From Streptomyces sp. XY006 (lineage in GTDB: Bacteria > Actinomycetota > Actinomycetes > Streptomycetales > Streptomycetaceae): DNA of 64,000 nucleotides. The notes beneath the pieces were generated by a model. It saw only the letters and a program-made list of their open reading frames with translations. It did no database searches and was not told the DNA's origin. The position numbers were made by a program, and so were the translations under genes. The stretch lies in contig NZ_NOKT01000029.1 in the NCBI RefSeq assembly GCF_002237655.1, positions 1-64,000 on the forward strand. Reading direction: 5' to 3'. This document shows, piece by piece, positions 14,726-23,383 of this stretch; positions within the stretch are counted from its first letter, which is position 1, and every line of letters starts with the position of its first letter.

Positions 14726-15736
14726 TCAGCCGGCCCGGTGCACCACCGCGTCGCACAGCTCCACGAGCGCCGTCTTCGCGGCGCATTCGGGCAGCGGCGC
14801 CAGCGCCGAGCGGGCGTCCTCGGCGTAGCGGACGGTGTCCCGGCGGGCCTGTTCCAGCGCCGGGTGGGCACGCAGCAGGCGCAGGGCCTCGGCGTGCCGC
14901 GTGTCGTCGGTGAGGTCGGAGTCCAGCAGCTCGCACAGGGCGAGGTCCTCGGCGAGCCCGAGCCGGGCCGCCCGCTCGCGCAGCCGCAGCACCGGCAGGG
15001 TGGCGATGCCCTCGCGCAGGTCGGTGCCGGGGGTCTTGCCGGACTCGTGCGAGTCGGAGGCGATGTCCAGGACGTCGTCGGCGAGCTGGAAGGCGACGCC
15101 GAGCCGCTCGCCGTACTGGGTCAGCACGTCCACGACCGTCTCCTCGGCGCCGGACATCATCGCGCCGAACCGGCACGAGACCGCCACCAGCGAGCCGGTC
15201 TTGCCGCCCAGCACGTCCAGGTAGTGCTCGATGGGGTCGCGGCCGTCCTGCGGTCCGGCCGTCTCCAGGATCTGGCCGGTGACCAGCCGCTCGAAGGCCT
15301 CGGCCTGCACCCGCACCGCCTCCGGGCCGAGGTCGGCCAGGATGTGCGAGGCGCGGGCGAAGAGGAAGTCGCCGGTGAGGACCGCTACGGAGTTGCCCCA
15401 GCGGGTGTTGGCGCTGTCCACCCCGCGGCGGACGGTGGCCTCGTCCATCACGTCGTCGTGGTACAGCGTGGCCAGGTGGGTCAGCTCCACGACGACGGCC
15501 GACGGCACGATCCCGGGTGCGTGCCGGTCGCCGAACTGGGCGGCCAGCATCACGAGCAGCGGCCGGAACCGCTTGCCCCCGGCCCGCACCAGGTGCTGGG
15601 CGGCCTCCGTGATGAAGGGCACCTCACTCTTGGTGGCCTCGAGCAAGCCTTCCTCGACAGCCGTCAGTCCGGCCTGGACATCGGCTTCCAGAGCCTGGTC
15701 CCGCACGCTCAGCCCGAACGGCCCGACGTCGGTCAC
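14726..15736 (-). CDS. Long-chain polyprenyl diphosphate synthase
   Basis: A 336-residue trans-polyprenyl synthase. The first aspartate-rich motif DDVMD is at 94-98 and the second DDVLD at 220-224, with 'GGKRFRPLLV' and 'GKTGSLVAVSC' between. The residues before the first motif (HLATLYHD) are small, which fits long products (C35-C45) rather than FPP or GGPP. It most likely makes the side chain of menaquinone. Downstream steps (MenG at 61368, the reductase at 59472) lie on the other side of the nuo operon. Start ATG follows GGAGACC-type purines; the gene is monocistronic. Confidence 0.92.
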   Translation of the reverse strand: MTDVGPFGLSVRDQALEADVQAGLTAVEEGLLEATKSEVPFITEAAQHLVRAGGKRFRPLLVMLAAQFGDRHAPGIVPSAVVVELTHLATLYHDDVMDEATVRRGVDSANTRWGNSVAVLTGDFLFARASHILADLGPEAVRVQAEAFERLVTGQILETAGPQDGRDPIEHYLDVLGGKTGSLVAVSCRFGAMMSGAEETVVDVLTQYGERLGVAFQLADDVLDIASDSHESGKTPGTDLREGIATLPVLRLRERAARLGLAEDLALCELLDSDLTDDTRHAEALRLLRAHPALEQARRDTVRYAEDARSALAPLPECAAKTALVELCDAVVHRAG

Positions 15737-16261
15737 GAGGGGTCTCCTGTCTGCTGGTGTCTGCCGGTGCTTACGCGGATTGTCGATAGGTCGCTGCCAT
15801 CACTCGGATCAGCGTATCCGGTCACGTTTCGATCACCGCCAGCGCCCATGGTTACAGGCCGGGTGGTATCCGATCACGACCGCTATGTTTTCGATCAGCT
15901 CATAAGAACAGACATGTTCCGACTTTCCGGGAATCCGCGGCCTATGCGGGATTTGCGCCATTGGTGGAGCAAATCCCTCTTGTGGGACCTTGCACCCCGG
16001 GTCGTGGTCAGTGAATTGAATCACTTCGGCCCCTGTGCCGCTCCACCCGGACACCGGGCGGTACCGCCGTAAGGCAAAAGCGAGTTGAGGCTTGGCTCAT
16101 GCAAAGGATCAAGCCTCCCGTTACCCCCCGACCAAGGTCATCCAGCGCCATATGTGACTCCGGTGCTTGTTCCCGACGTGTGCTCTCGCATACGTTCCCG
16201 CCCAGTCCGGCGGACCGCCGAATCCTGCCGCCGCCCGGACTCCCCACACACACCGACTCAC
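15737..16261. other. 525-bp intergenic region, partly AT-richer
   Basis: Region between the divergent polyprenyl synthase and the riboswitch. Its middle (15830-16030) is clearly lower in GC than the surroundings. It contains a 9-bp perfect stem GGGATTTGC / GCAAATCCC (15948-15977) and an unspaced GAACA..TGTTC dyad (15906-15919). It should hold promoters for both flanking genes. Short ORFs inside have no codon bias typical of the neighbours and were not called. Confidence 0.6.
15948..15977. other. Perfect 9-bp stem-loop in intergenic region
   Basis: GGGATTTGC (15948-15956) and GCAAATCCC (15969-15977) with a 12-base loop. It is 212 bases before the polyprenyl synthase start and 300 bases before the riboswitch. 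The base composition is unlike the GC-rich terminators elsewhere in the window. It may belong to a small RNA or be an operator. Confidence 0.5.
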
Positions 16262-16412
16262 TCACGCAGGGCAGGAGCGGGGGACCCAGGTAAGTCGCCG
16301 GTCCTCGACAAGGACCGGCTCGGGGTGAAGCCGCGCACGACAGCACCACGCCGTGTGCGGCCGGGCACCTCCCGGCCCGAACCCGACAGCTCACCTCGCA
16401 GGCGCCGGAGAG
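16262..16412 (+). ncRNA. c-di-AMP (ydaO-yuaA) riboswitch
   Basis: The leader of the LysM transglycosylase has the conserved ydaO blocks: GCGGGGGACCCAGG at 16277-16290, a GGTGAAGCCGCG block at 16323-16334, and CCCGAACCCGACAGCTCACC through CGCAGGCG at 16376-16404. Stem P1 closes near the ends. The aptamer ends about ten bases before the ATG at 16423 and its last arm contains GAGAGGA, the likely ribosome site. In Streptomyces this class turns off cell-wall hydrolase genes when c-di-AMP is high. Exact ends are approximate. Confidence 0.9.
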
Positions 16413-16422
16413 GAACATCGCC

Positions 16423-17184
16423 ATGCCCGGACGAGGTAAGCACCGTCGCCCCAGAAGGAACCCGATCACCCGTGGTGTCGTCGCCGCCGGCACCGGCGGA
16501 GCGGCACTGACCCTCCCGCTCCTCGGCGCCACGTACGCGAACGCCGCCGAGCCCCAGAGCGCGCCCGCCGCGCAGACCGTGCGGCAGGCCGCCCAGCCCG
16601 CCAAGTCGCTCACGTACACCGTGACCAAGGGCGACACCCTGTACGGCATCGCGGAGAAGTACGACGTCTCCGGCGGCTGGAAGCAGCTGTACAAGGCCAA
16701 CCGCGCCACCGTCGGCGACGACCCGCGGGTGATCCACGCGGGTCTGAAGCTCAAGGTCGAGACGGCCAAGGCCGCCGCCGCGAAGAAGGCGACCGAGTCG
16801 TCCGCCCCGGCCAAGCCGGCCGGTGGCGTGACCCGGGCCACCCCGGCCGCCGCGAAGACCTATGCGAACAACCTCGACGGATGGATCCGCGAGGCGCTGG
16901 ACATCATGGCCCAGAAGGGCATCCCGGGCTCGTACGACGGCATCTACCGCAACGTGATGCGTGAGTCGTCCGGCAACCCGCAGGCGATCAACAACTGGGA
17001 CTCGAACGCCGCCAAGGGCACCCCGTCCAAGGGTCTGCTCCAGGTCATCGACCCGACCTTCGCCGCCTACCACGTGTCCGGCACCCCCTACGACCCGTAC
17101 GACCCGGTCGCCAACATCACGGCGGCCTGCAACTACGCGGCCGACCGCTACGGCTCGATCGACAACGTCAACGGCCCGTACTGA
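16423..17184 (+). CDS. Secreted LysM lytic transglycosylase
   Basis: A 253-residue secreted peptidoglycan hydrolase. Residues 1-42 form a long twin-Arg-containing signal (RRPRRNP, then a hydrophobic core ending 'ATYANA'). A LysM domain follows at 63-108 ('YTVTKGDTLYGIAEKYDVSG'). An SLT-like goose-lysozyme/transglycosylase domain fills 140-253, with catalytic Glu in 'VMRESSGNPQAIN' and 'GTPSKGLLQVIDPTF'. It cleaves glycan strands, likely during growth or germination. A c-di-AMP riboswitch directly precedes it. Its 3' end overlaps the convergent HAD gene by 37 bp. Confidence 0.94.
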   Translation: MPGRGKHRRPRRNPITRGVVAAGTGGAALTLPLLGATYANAAEPQSAPAAQTVRQAAQPAKSLTYTVTKGDTLYGIAEKYDVSGGWKQLYKANRATVGDDPRVIHAGLKLKVETAKAAAAKKATESSAPAKPAGGVTRATPAAAKTYANNLDGWIREALDIMAQKGIPGSYDGIYRNVMRESSGNPQAINNWDSNAAKGTPSKGLLQVIDPTFAAYHVSGTPYDPYDPVANITAACNYAADRYGSIDNVNGPY

Positions 17185-17996
17185 TCCGTCCCGCCCAGCA
17201 GTCGTTCGAGGACGACGGCGATGCCGTCGTCCTCGTTCGACAGCGTGATCTCGTCGGCCACGGCCTTGAGTTCGGGATGGCCGTTGGCCATCGCCACGCC
17301 GTGCGCCGCCCAGTCGAACATCGGGATGTCGTTGGGCATGTCACCGAAGGCGATGGTGTCCGCGGGCCGCAGGCCCAGGTGCTCGGCGGCCAGTGCCAGG
17401 CCCGTCGCCTTGGTGACACCGCACGGCTGGAGCTCGACCGTGCCCGGCCCGGACATCGTCACCGTCGCCAGTGAACCCACCACCGAGCGGGCCGTCGCCG
17501 CCAGCTCGTCGTCCGACAGGTAGGGGTGGCGCAGCAGCACCTTGCTGATCGGCTCGCCCCACAGCTCGTCGCGCCGGTCGACCCGCACCGCGGGCAGCGT
17601 CGGATGCGGCATGAGGTAGCCCGGCTCGATGAGCGTGAGCCCGTCGACCCCGTCCTGGTCGACCGCCGCGTACACCTCCCCCACCTCGGCCTCGATCTTC
17701 CCGAGGGCCGTCTCGGCCAGCTCGCGGTCGAGCGTGACGGACCACAGCAGCCGGTTCGCGCCGGCGTCGTACACCTGCGCGCCCTGCCCGCACACCGCGA
17801 GCCCCCCGCACCCCAGATCGTCCAGGAGCGGCCGCACTCTCGGTGCCGGGCGGCCCGTCACCACGAGGTGCTGGGCACCGGCGTCCGCCACCCGCGCGAG
17901 TGCGGTGAGGGACCGGTCGGACAGGGTGTCGTCGCCGCGCAGCAGCGTCCCGTCCAGGTCGGTGGCGATGAGTGAATATGCGATGGGTGCGGCCAT
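17148..17996 (-). CDS. Cof-type HAD-IIB phosphatase
   Basis: A 282-residue haloacid dehalogenase-like hydrolase of the Cof/YbjI class. Motif I 'ATDLDGTLLRGD' (residues 11-22) carries the nucleophile Asp, motif II Thr is in 'LVVTGRPAPR', Lys in 'VTKATGLALAAEHLG' and motif IV 'IAFGDMPNDIPMF'. A C2b cap lies between. The family dephosphorylates sugar phosphates or flavin precursors; substrate is not predictable. The last 37 bases overlap the convergent transglycosylase. Confidence 0.92.
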   Translation of the reverse strand: MAAPIAYSLIATDLDGTLLRGDDTLSDRSLTALARVADAGAQHLVVTGRPAPRVRPLLDDLGCGGLAVCGQGAQVYDAGANRLLWSVTLDRELAETALGKIEAEVGEVYAAVDQDGVDGLTLIEPGYLMPHPTLPAVRVDRRDELWGEPISKVLLRHPYLSDDELAATARSVVGSLATVTMSGPGTVELQPCGVTKATGLALAAEHLGLRPADTIAFGDMPNDIPMFDWAAHGVAMANGHPELKAVADEITLSNEDDGIAVVLERLLGGTDQYGPLTLSIEP

Positions 17997-18167
17997 GATC
18001 AGAGAATACGGACAACGCGCCCGTTCGTTTCATCGCGCGGCGCACGGCGATTGCCCGGTTGAAGCCCTCTGCACCGGTTGGCAACAACATGGTCCGCTAC
18101 CTACCCGAGAGGCCGCATCGGGCGGTACCTTCCAAGTGTCCAGGGGGGACTTGATCGGGGGGTCGGG

Positions 18168-19253
18168 TTGAGCAGTGGGCGCATTCGCGTGGCCGGGCCC
18201 GGGGAGCTCGGCGAAAACGAGAGGGAGCGCTGGCGTGCGCTGCGCGCCGCCTCGGAGGCACCGCGCAACCCTTTCATGGAACCGGAGTTCACCGAGGCCG
18301 TCGGTCTGGTGAGGCCGGGGGCCCGGGTCGCGGTGATCCACGAGGGCCGGGAGCCGGTGGGCTTCCTGCCGTATGAACGCGGGCCGTTGGGGCAGGGCCG
18401 GGCCATCGGGCTCGGGGTGTCGGACGCGCAGGGCGCGATCCTGCGCCCCGGTCTGGACCTGGAGACGGGCGAACTGCTGCGGGCCTGCTCGCTGTCCGCC
18501 TTCGCCTTCGACAACCTGGAGGCCGAGCAGCGGCTGTTCGTCCCGCACGCGGCGGAGGAGCACGCCACGTACGTGGTCGACGTGGAGAAGGGCTACGAGA
18601 CGTACGAGTCGGTGCTGCGGGCCCAGTCGCCGAAGTTCCTGAAGACGACGCTGGCCAAGGAGCGCAGGCTGGGCCGCCAGGTCGGCGAGGTGCGGTTCGT
18701 GTTCGACGAGCGCGATCCGGCCGCGCTGCGCACGCTCATGGAGTGGAAGTCGGCGCAGTACCGCAGGACCGGCCGCCGGGACCGGTTCGCGCAGGAGTGG
18801 ATCACCCGGCTCGTCGGGCACCTGGCCCGCACCCGGGCACCGGAGTGCAGCGGCACCCTGTCCGTGCTGTACGCCGGTGGGACGCCCGTCGCCGCGCACT
18901 TCGGGCTGCGCTCGGCCTCGGTGCTGGCCTGCTGGTTCCCGGCCTACGAGCCGGAGTTCGCCAAGTACTCGCCCGGGCTGGTGCTGCACCTGCGCATGGC
19001 CGAGGCGGCGGCCGCGGCGGGCATCGGCACGCTCGATCTGGGGCGGGGCGCGGCCGAGTACAAGGACGCGCTGAAGACGGGCGAACTGCCGGTGTACGAG
19101 GGTGCGGTGACGCGGCCGGGGGCGGGCGCGGCGCTGCACTGGCTGAGCCGCGAGCCCGCGCGCCGCGCGCACAGCTTCGTCCGCGGCCGGCCGCGGCTCG
19201 CGGCGCTGGCCTCGCGGACCCTGAAGGGCGCGGCCCGGCTGCGCCGTACCTGA
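18168..19253 (+). CDS. FemAB-like GNAT (CelD/BioF2-type) acyltransferase
   Basis: A 361-residue protein of the GNAT/FemAB-like family found in exopolysaccharide clusters. Visible hallmarks are 'NPFMEPEFTEAVG' near the N-terminus, 'KFLKTTLAKERRLGR' (the helix before the core), 'RTGRRDRFAQEWI' and the acyl-CoA-side 'LDLGRGAAEYKDALKTGE' near the end. Members transfer acyl or aminoacyl groups to glycans. TTG 18168 was chosen because it follows a run of six G at 18157 and starts just before the first conserved residues; TTG 18078 is an alternative. It begins a glycan-type gene set with the GT2 20 bases downstream. Confidence 0.8.
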   Translation: MSSGRIRVAGPGELGENERERWRALRAASEAPRNPFMEPEFTEAVGLVRPGARVAVIHEGREPVGFLPYERGPLGQGRAIGLGVSDAQGAILRPGLDLETGELLRACSLSAFAFDNLEAEQRLFVPHAAEEHATYVVDVEKGYETYESVLRAQSPKFLKTTLAKERRLGRQVGEVRFVFDERDPAALRTLMEWKSAQYRRTGRRDRFAQEWITRLVGHLARTRAPECSGTLSVLYAGGTPVAAHFGLRSASVLACWFPAYEPEFAKYSPGLVLHLRMAEAAAAAGIGTLDLGRGAAEYKDALKTGELPVYEGAVTRPGAGAALHWLSREPARRAHSFVRGRPRLAALASRTLKGAARLRRT

Positions 19254-19272
19254 CGACGAGGGGGGAGGGCGC

Positions 19273-20571
19273 ATGGCCCGTTCGGCGCGTGCGCAGGAGG
19301 AGATACGGCGGTTCCTGGCCATCGGGCCGGTGCAGGTCGCCGAGCTGGATCTGGACGGCGAGGAGGCGGTGCTCAGACCCGGCCCGGGCAGCCCGCCGGT
19401 GACGCCGGGTGAGGTCTTCGTCCTGGTCAGACGGCGTGGCCGTCCGGTCGGCACGCTGCTGGCACGGGTACCGGAAGGGACCGACCCGCGAGCGGTGCTG
19501 GGGGCGCGTGCGCGGGCGGAGTACGCCGGGGTGGATGCGGGCGGGGCGGATGCCGGTGGGGCGGTGGAGTTGCCGTACGCCAGTGTCGTCGTGGCCACCC
19601 GGGAGCGTGCCGGGCAGCTGGCCCGGGCGCTGGACTCGCTGCTGGCCCAGGACCACCCGCGGTTCGAGGTCGTCGTGGTCGACAACGCGCCCGTGACGAG
19701 CGAGACGCGGGAGCTGGTCGAGCGGAAGTACGCCGAGCGCGTGCGGTACGTGTGCGAGCCGGTGCCGGGCCTCGCGGCGGCGCACAACGCGGGGCTGGCG
19801 GCCGTGCGCGGCGAGGTGGTCGCTTTCACGGACGACGACGTGGTGGCCGACCCACGCTGGCTCACCGAGCTGACCGCGCCGTTCGCCGCCGACGCCCGGC
19901 TGGGCTGTGGCACCGGGCTGATCCTGCCCGCGCGGCTGACGACACCGGCCCAGGTGCTGCTGGAGAGCCACGGCGGCTTCGCGAAGGGCTTCACTCCAAG
20001 GACGTACGACCCGGCGGACCCGCCGGGCGACGAGCCGCTGTTCCCGTTCACCGCCGGGCGGTTCGGCTCGGGCGCGAACATGGCGTTCCGCACGGAGGTG
20101 CTGCGCTCCGTCGGCGGTTTCGACCCGGCGACCGGTGCGGGGACGGCCGCCCGGGGCGGTGACGACCTCTACGGCTTCGTCCGGGTCCTGGCCGAGGGCC
20201 ACCGGCTGCGTTACACGCCGTACGCCCTGGTCTGGCACCACCACCGGGAGACCTGGCGGGACCTGGAGACGCAGGCGTACGGCTACGGCGCCGGGCTCAC
20301 CGCGTACCTCACGGCGGTGCTGGTCAACCGGCCCGCGCTGCTGCCGGCGTTCCTGGCGCGGCTGCCGCGCGGCCTGGCACACGCCCGGTCGCTGACGGCC
20401 GTCCGCGAGACGGAGGAGGCGGCCGGCGGCATGCCGGGTGACCACGACACCCGCACCCACCCCTGGCCGCGGCGCCTGTCCCGCCTGCAGCGCAGAGGGA
20501 TGGTCTACGGACCGGTCGGCTATCTGAAGGCGCGGCGTGCGCTGCGCGCGAGTGTCCGGGAGGCGAGATGA
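19273..20571 (+). CDS. Family 2 glycosyltransferase
   Basis: A 432-residue inverting glycosyltransferase. An N-terminal extension of about 95 residues precedes the GT-A domain, which starts at 'PYASVVVATRERAGQLARAL'. The nucleotide-sugar metal motif is 'AFTDDDVVADPRWL', and the acceptor region includes 'GSGANMAFRTEVLRSVGGFD' and 'GGDDLYGFVRVLAEG'. There is no strong membrane span, so it acts on the cytoplasmic face. ATG 19273 follows GGGGGAGGG. It overlaps the deacetylase gene by 4 bases (ATGA). It probably extends a surface glycan or lipid-linked oligosaccharide. Confidence 0.92.
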   Translation: MARSARAQEEIRRFLAIGPVQVAELDLDGEEAVLRPGPGSPPVTPGEVFVLVRRRGRPVGTLLARVPEGTDPRAVLGARARAEYAGVDAGGADAGGAVELPYASVVVATRERAGQLARALDSLLAQDHPRFEVVVVDNAPVTSETRELVERKYAERVRYVCEPVPGLAAAHNAGLAAVRGEVVAFTDDDVVADPRWLTELTAPFAADARLGCGTGLILPARLTTPAQVLLESHGGFAKGFTPRTYDPADPPGDEPLFPFTAGRFGSGANMAFRTEVLRSVGGFDPATGAGTAARGGDDLYGFVRVLAEGHRLRYTPYALVWHHHRETWRDLETQAYGYGAGLTAYLTAVLVNRPALLPAFLARLPRGLAHARSLTAVRETEEAAGGMPGDHDTRTHPWPRRLSRLQRRGMVYGPVGYLKARRALRASVREAR

Positions 20572-21782
20572 GGACACCGGCGAGTACGCACGGCGAGGAC
20601 CAGGGTGACGGCAGAGGCCGGCCGGCCGGGCCCACGCGGGACGGAGAGGGACCGATACCCCCGGGCACCGGCGTCCGGCCCGAGGACGAGGAACCGACAG
20701 CCCCGGCGGACACCGGCGGGCAGCCCGAGAGCACGGCACCGACAGCCGCGGACCCCGGCGGGCGGCCCGAGGGCGCGGCTCCGGAAGGCGCCGTCCGGGC
20801 CCGGCACGGCGTGACCCGCGCGGTCCAGGCGCGGCACGACGTGGCCGGCTCGGTCCAGGCCCGGCGCGACGTGGTCGGCGCGGGGCAGGAGGCGCAGGAC
20901 GTAGCCGGCCCTGTCCGCTCCCCGGCCCCGCAGGGTGCGGGCCGCGCTGTCCCCTCCCCGGCCCCGCCGGGTGTGGGTGATGCCGGACCGTCGCCGGTCG
21001 TCCCCGTCTTTCTCTACCACTCCGTCATGGACGACCCTCCCGGGTGGATCGCCGAGTTCACCGTCACGCCGGAGCAGTTCGCGGCGCATCTCGACGCCGT
21101 CGTGCGCAGCGGGCGTACGCCCGTGACGATCAGTGCCGTCGCCGATCATCTGGCCGGGCGCGCACCCCTGCCGCCCCGGCCGGTGCTGCTCACCTTCGAC
21201 GACGGGTTCGCCGACCTGCCCGGCCCCACCGCCGAGGCGCTGGCCGAGCGAGGGCTGCCCGCCACCGCCTACCTCACCACCGGCGCCCTCGCCCCGGGCG
21301 GCCGCAGCCTGCTGCCGCCCGCCCCGATGATGAAACTGGCCGGCGTGGCGGAGCTGGAACGTTCCGGCATGGAGATCGGCAGTCACACGGTCACGCACGC
21401 GCAGCTCGACACGCTGTCCGCGAAGGCCCTGGCGTACGAGCTGCGCGCCTCCAAGGCCGTCCTGGAGGACGCCCTCGGGCACGAGGTCCGGCATCTCGCG
21501 TACCCGCACGGCTACAACAGCCCCCGGGTGCGCGCCATGTCGGCCCGGGCCGGCTACGAGACCGCGACCGCCGTCCGCCACGCCCTCAGCTCCGACCACG
21601 ACGAGCGCTACCGCATCGCCCGGCTCATCGTCCGGCGCGGCCACACCGTCGCCGACGTCGAGGGCTGGCTGGCCGGGACGGGCGCGCGGGTCGCGCCGTA
21701 CCGGGACGGGCCGAAGACGATCGCCTGGCGGTGGTACCGGCGGACCCGCGCACTGGTGCGCGGGCCCGAGTTCGCCGGCTGA
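20568..21782 (+). CDS. Polysaccharide deacetylase (CE4) with repetitive leader
   Basis: A 404-residue protein. The CE4 deacetylase domain occupies about 140-380: 'VVPVFLYHSVMDD' (MT-start), 'LLTFDDGFADLP' (MT1, catalytic Asp and metal Asp), 'EIGSHTVTHAQLD' (MT2 with HxxxH metal histidines), and 'LAYPHGYNSPRVR'. It should de-N-acetylate a GlcNAc-containing polymer. The first 140 residues are low complexity with imperfect decapeptide repeats (VQARHDVAGS-like) and no signal peptide, so its side of the membrane is unclear. Last gene of the three-gene rightward unit. Confidence 0.88.
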   Translation: MRTPASTHGEDQGDGRGRPAGPTRDGEGPIPPGTGVRPEDEEPTAPADTGGQPESTAPTAADPGGRPEGAAPEGAVRARHGVTRAVQARHDVAGSVQARRDVVGAGQEAQDVAGPVRSPAPQGAGRAVPSPAPPGVGDAGPSPVVPVFLYHSVMDDPPGWIAEFTVTPEQFAAHLDAVVRSGRTPVTISAVADHLAGRAPLPPRPVLLTFDDGFADLPGPTAEALAERGLPATAYLTTGALAPGGRSLLPPAPMMKLAGVAELERSGMEIGSHTVTHAQLDTLSAKALAYELRASKAVLEDALGHEVRHLAYPHGYNSPRVRAMSARAGYETATAVRHALSSDHDERYRIARLIVRRGHTVADVEGWLAGTGARVAPYRDGPKTIAWRWYRRTRALVRGPEFAG

Positions 21783-21797
21783 CGCGGGTCTCCCCGG

Positions 21798-22946
21798 CTA
21801 CTTCAGCGGCTGGTTGAGATACGGGTCGGCGACCGCCTCGCGCAGACTGTCCCAGGCCGCGTCGTTGGCCAGGGCGAGGTTGCAGTGCGGTCCGGGGTCG
21901 CGGTAGTTCCACTGCAGGGCCGCCTTCACGCCCTTCAGGCCCTTCAGCACCCCGGGCATCTGCGCGTACCACTCGGCCTGCCGCTGCGGGCGGGCCGAGT
22001 CCGCCGCCGTGCCGAACTCGGAGAGCATCAGCGGCTTGTCGTCGGAGATGTTCTTCCGGATCCACTCGTGCGTGGCGTCCTGCGTCTGCGCGAAGGTGAG
22101 CCAGCCGGTGTTGTGGCAGCGGTAGTAGTTGTACTGGTTGTAGCCGACCCAGTCGACGTACTCGTCGCCCGGGTACATCTTCCTGATCACGTCGGCGTGG
22201 TCGAGATAGCCCGTGGTGATCCACGTCCACACCACGTTGTCGACGCCCAGTTCACGGAACCGGTCGTGGATGTGCCGGTACGCCTTCACGTACTCGGCGG
22301 GCGTGCCGTTGGCCGGGGTGCGGGTGTCCATCTCCAGGTCGAAGGAGAGGAACACCTTCCTGCCGTAGTCCTTGATGCGCCGGGCCTGGACGTCGATGAC
22401 CGTCTCGTCCAGCTCGCCGTCGGCGATCTGCTTCCACGTCGGCTGCTGCCGTTTCGTGCCGCCCCACCACTTGCTCTCCCAGGACAGCAGCAGCAGGTGG
22501 TCCTCGCCGACGCGCTGCTCCTCCGGCGTGAGCAGCTGTCCCTCGCGGCGGGTGCCCTCGGGCAGGGACATGTCGTGGTACGTGTACACGATGTCGAGCG
22601 GGCGGCCCACGCGCTTCTCGTAGGCGCGCACCTTCTCCGGCAGGTCGTCCCGCTCGTGCGGCACGAACGCGCCGAACCAGGCGCCACAGGGCGGTTCCAG
22701 CAGTTCCGTGGGGCGGCAGTCCGCCCTGGCACCGGCTGCTCCCTGGTCCTGCGGCCCGGAGGCGTCCCGCAGGGCCAGGACCGCGACCAGGACCGCGCTG
22801 ACGACCGTCGCCGACGTGATCAGCAGACGGCGCCGGCTCGACGCGAACGGGCCGGACGCCCGCGGCTCCTCCCGCGGTGGCCTGCGGTGCTGTCCGGCCG
22901 GATGCGGCCCGCGGCGAAAGGGACGGTGGGGACGGTTGAACCTCAC
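21798..22946 (-). CDS. Membrane-anchored GH26-like glycoside hydrolase
   Basis: A 382-residue protein with a basic N-terminus, one membrane helix (LLITSATVVSAVLVAVLAL) and an extracellular (beta/alpha)8 domain like GH26 endo-mannanases. 'GAWFGAFVP' starts the barrel. 'MLSEFGTAAD' matches the nucleophile-Glu strand. The acid/base strand appears as 'LSFDLEMDTRTPANG' rather than the usual HEMNG, so activity may differ. 'VVWTWITTGY' and 'VDWVGYNQYNYY' are also typical. Starts by ATGA overlap after the small membrane protein. It likely trims or releases the glycan made by the neighbouring genes. Confidence 0.85.
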   Translation of the reverse strand: MRFNRPHRPFRRGPHPAGQHRRPPREEPRASGPFASSRRRLLITSATVVSAVLVAVLALRDASGPQDQGAAGARADCRPTELLEPPCGAWFGAFVPHERDDLPEKVRAYEKRVGRPLDIVYTYHDMSLPEGTRREGQLLTPEEQRVGEDHLLLLSWESKWWGGTKRQQPTWKQIADGELDETVIDVQARRIKDYGRKVFLSFDLEMDTRTPANGTPAEYVKAYRHIHDRFRELGVDNVVWTWITTGYLDHADVIRKMYPGDEYVDWVGYNQYNYYRCHNTGWLTFAQTQDATHEWIRKNISDDKPLMLSEFGTAADSARPQRQAEWYAQMPGVLKGLKGVKAALQWNYRDPGPHCNLALANDAAWDSLREAVADPYLNQPLK

Positions 22947-23383
22947 GGAGCGGAACCCTTCGGTGTCCTCGGTGTCGTCCGCGCCGGCGGGGAGGCGCGC
23001 AGCGGCGGACAGAACGCGGCGAGTGTGGTCAGCAGCGTCAGCGTCAGCAGCACCCGCTGCGCGCTGAAGGTGTGCGTGGCGATCAGCACGGTCGCCGCGA
23101 GCATCACGGCGCCGATGCTCAGGAACAGCGTCAGCATCAGCCGTTCCAGCAGGTCGGAGTGGCGGGCGAAGTCGGGGTCGCGGCGCTCCACGGGCCCTTC
23201 GGCGGGCCGCGCCGCGAACGCGGGGACGCAGACTCTGACCAGGGCCGCGCCCGGGCCCGCCGCGAGGAAGAGCGCGACCGCGGCGCCCCGCAGCGGCGAT
23301 CCGCCGGGCAGGGCGAGCGCGGCGAGCGCCAGCCAGCCGCCGAACGGCGGCAGCATCCGGACCACGAGCTCCTGCGGTGTCAT
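22943..23383 (-). CDS. Small membrane protein of the glycan cluster
   Basis: A 146-residue integral membrane protein with three or four hydrophobic helices (LALAALALPGG, GAAVALFLAAGPGAALV, LMLTLFLSIGAVMLAATVL, VLLTLTLLTTLAAF). No family recognised. Its ATG overlaps the stop of the 663-residue protein, and its own stop overlaps the GH26-like gene, so the three are co-translated. Probably a partner of the large membrane protein. Confidence 0.78.
   Translation of the reverse strand: MTPQELVVRMLPPFGGWLALAALALPGGSPLRGAAVALFLAAGPGAALVRVCVPAFAARPAEGPVERRDPDFARHSDLLERLMLTLFLSIGAVMLAATVLIATHTFSAQRVLLTLTLLTTLAAFCPPLRASPPARTTPRTPKGSAP

Noticed and set aside
15906..15919. GAAC-N6-GTTC resembling a LexA box
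   Set aside because: The actinobacterial SOS box has a 4-base spacer, and the flanking genes are not SOS genes.
15833..16054. 73-codon minus-strand ORF
   Set aside because: Third-position GC is low for the genome, there is no ribosome site and it overlaps the structured intergenic patch.
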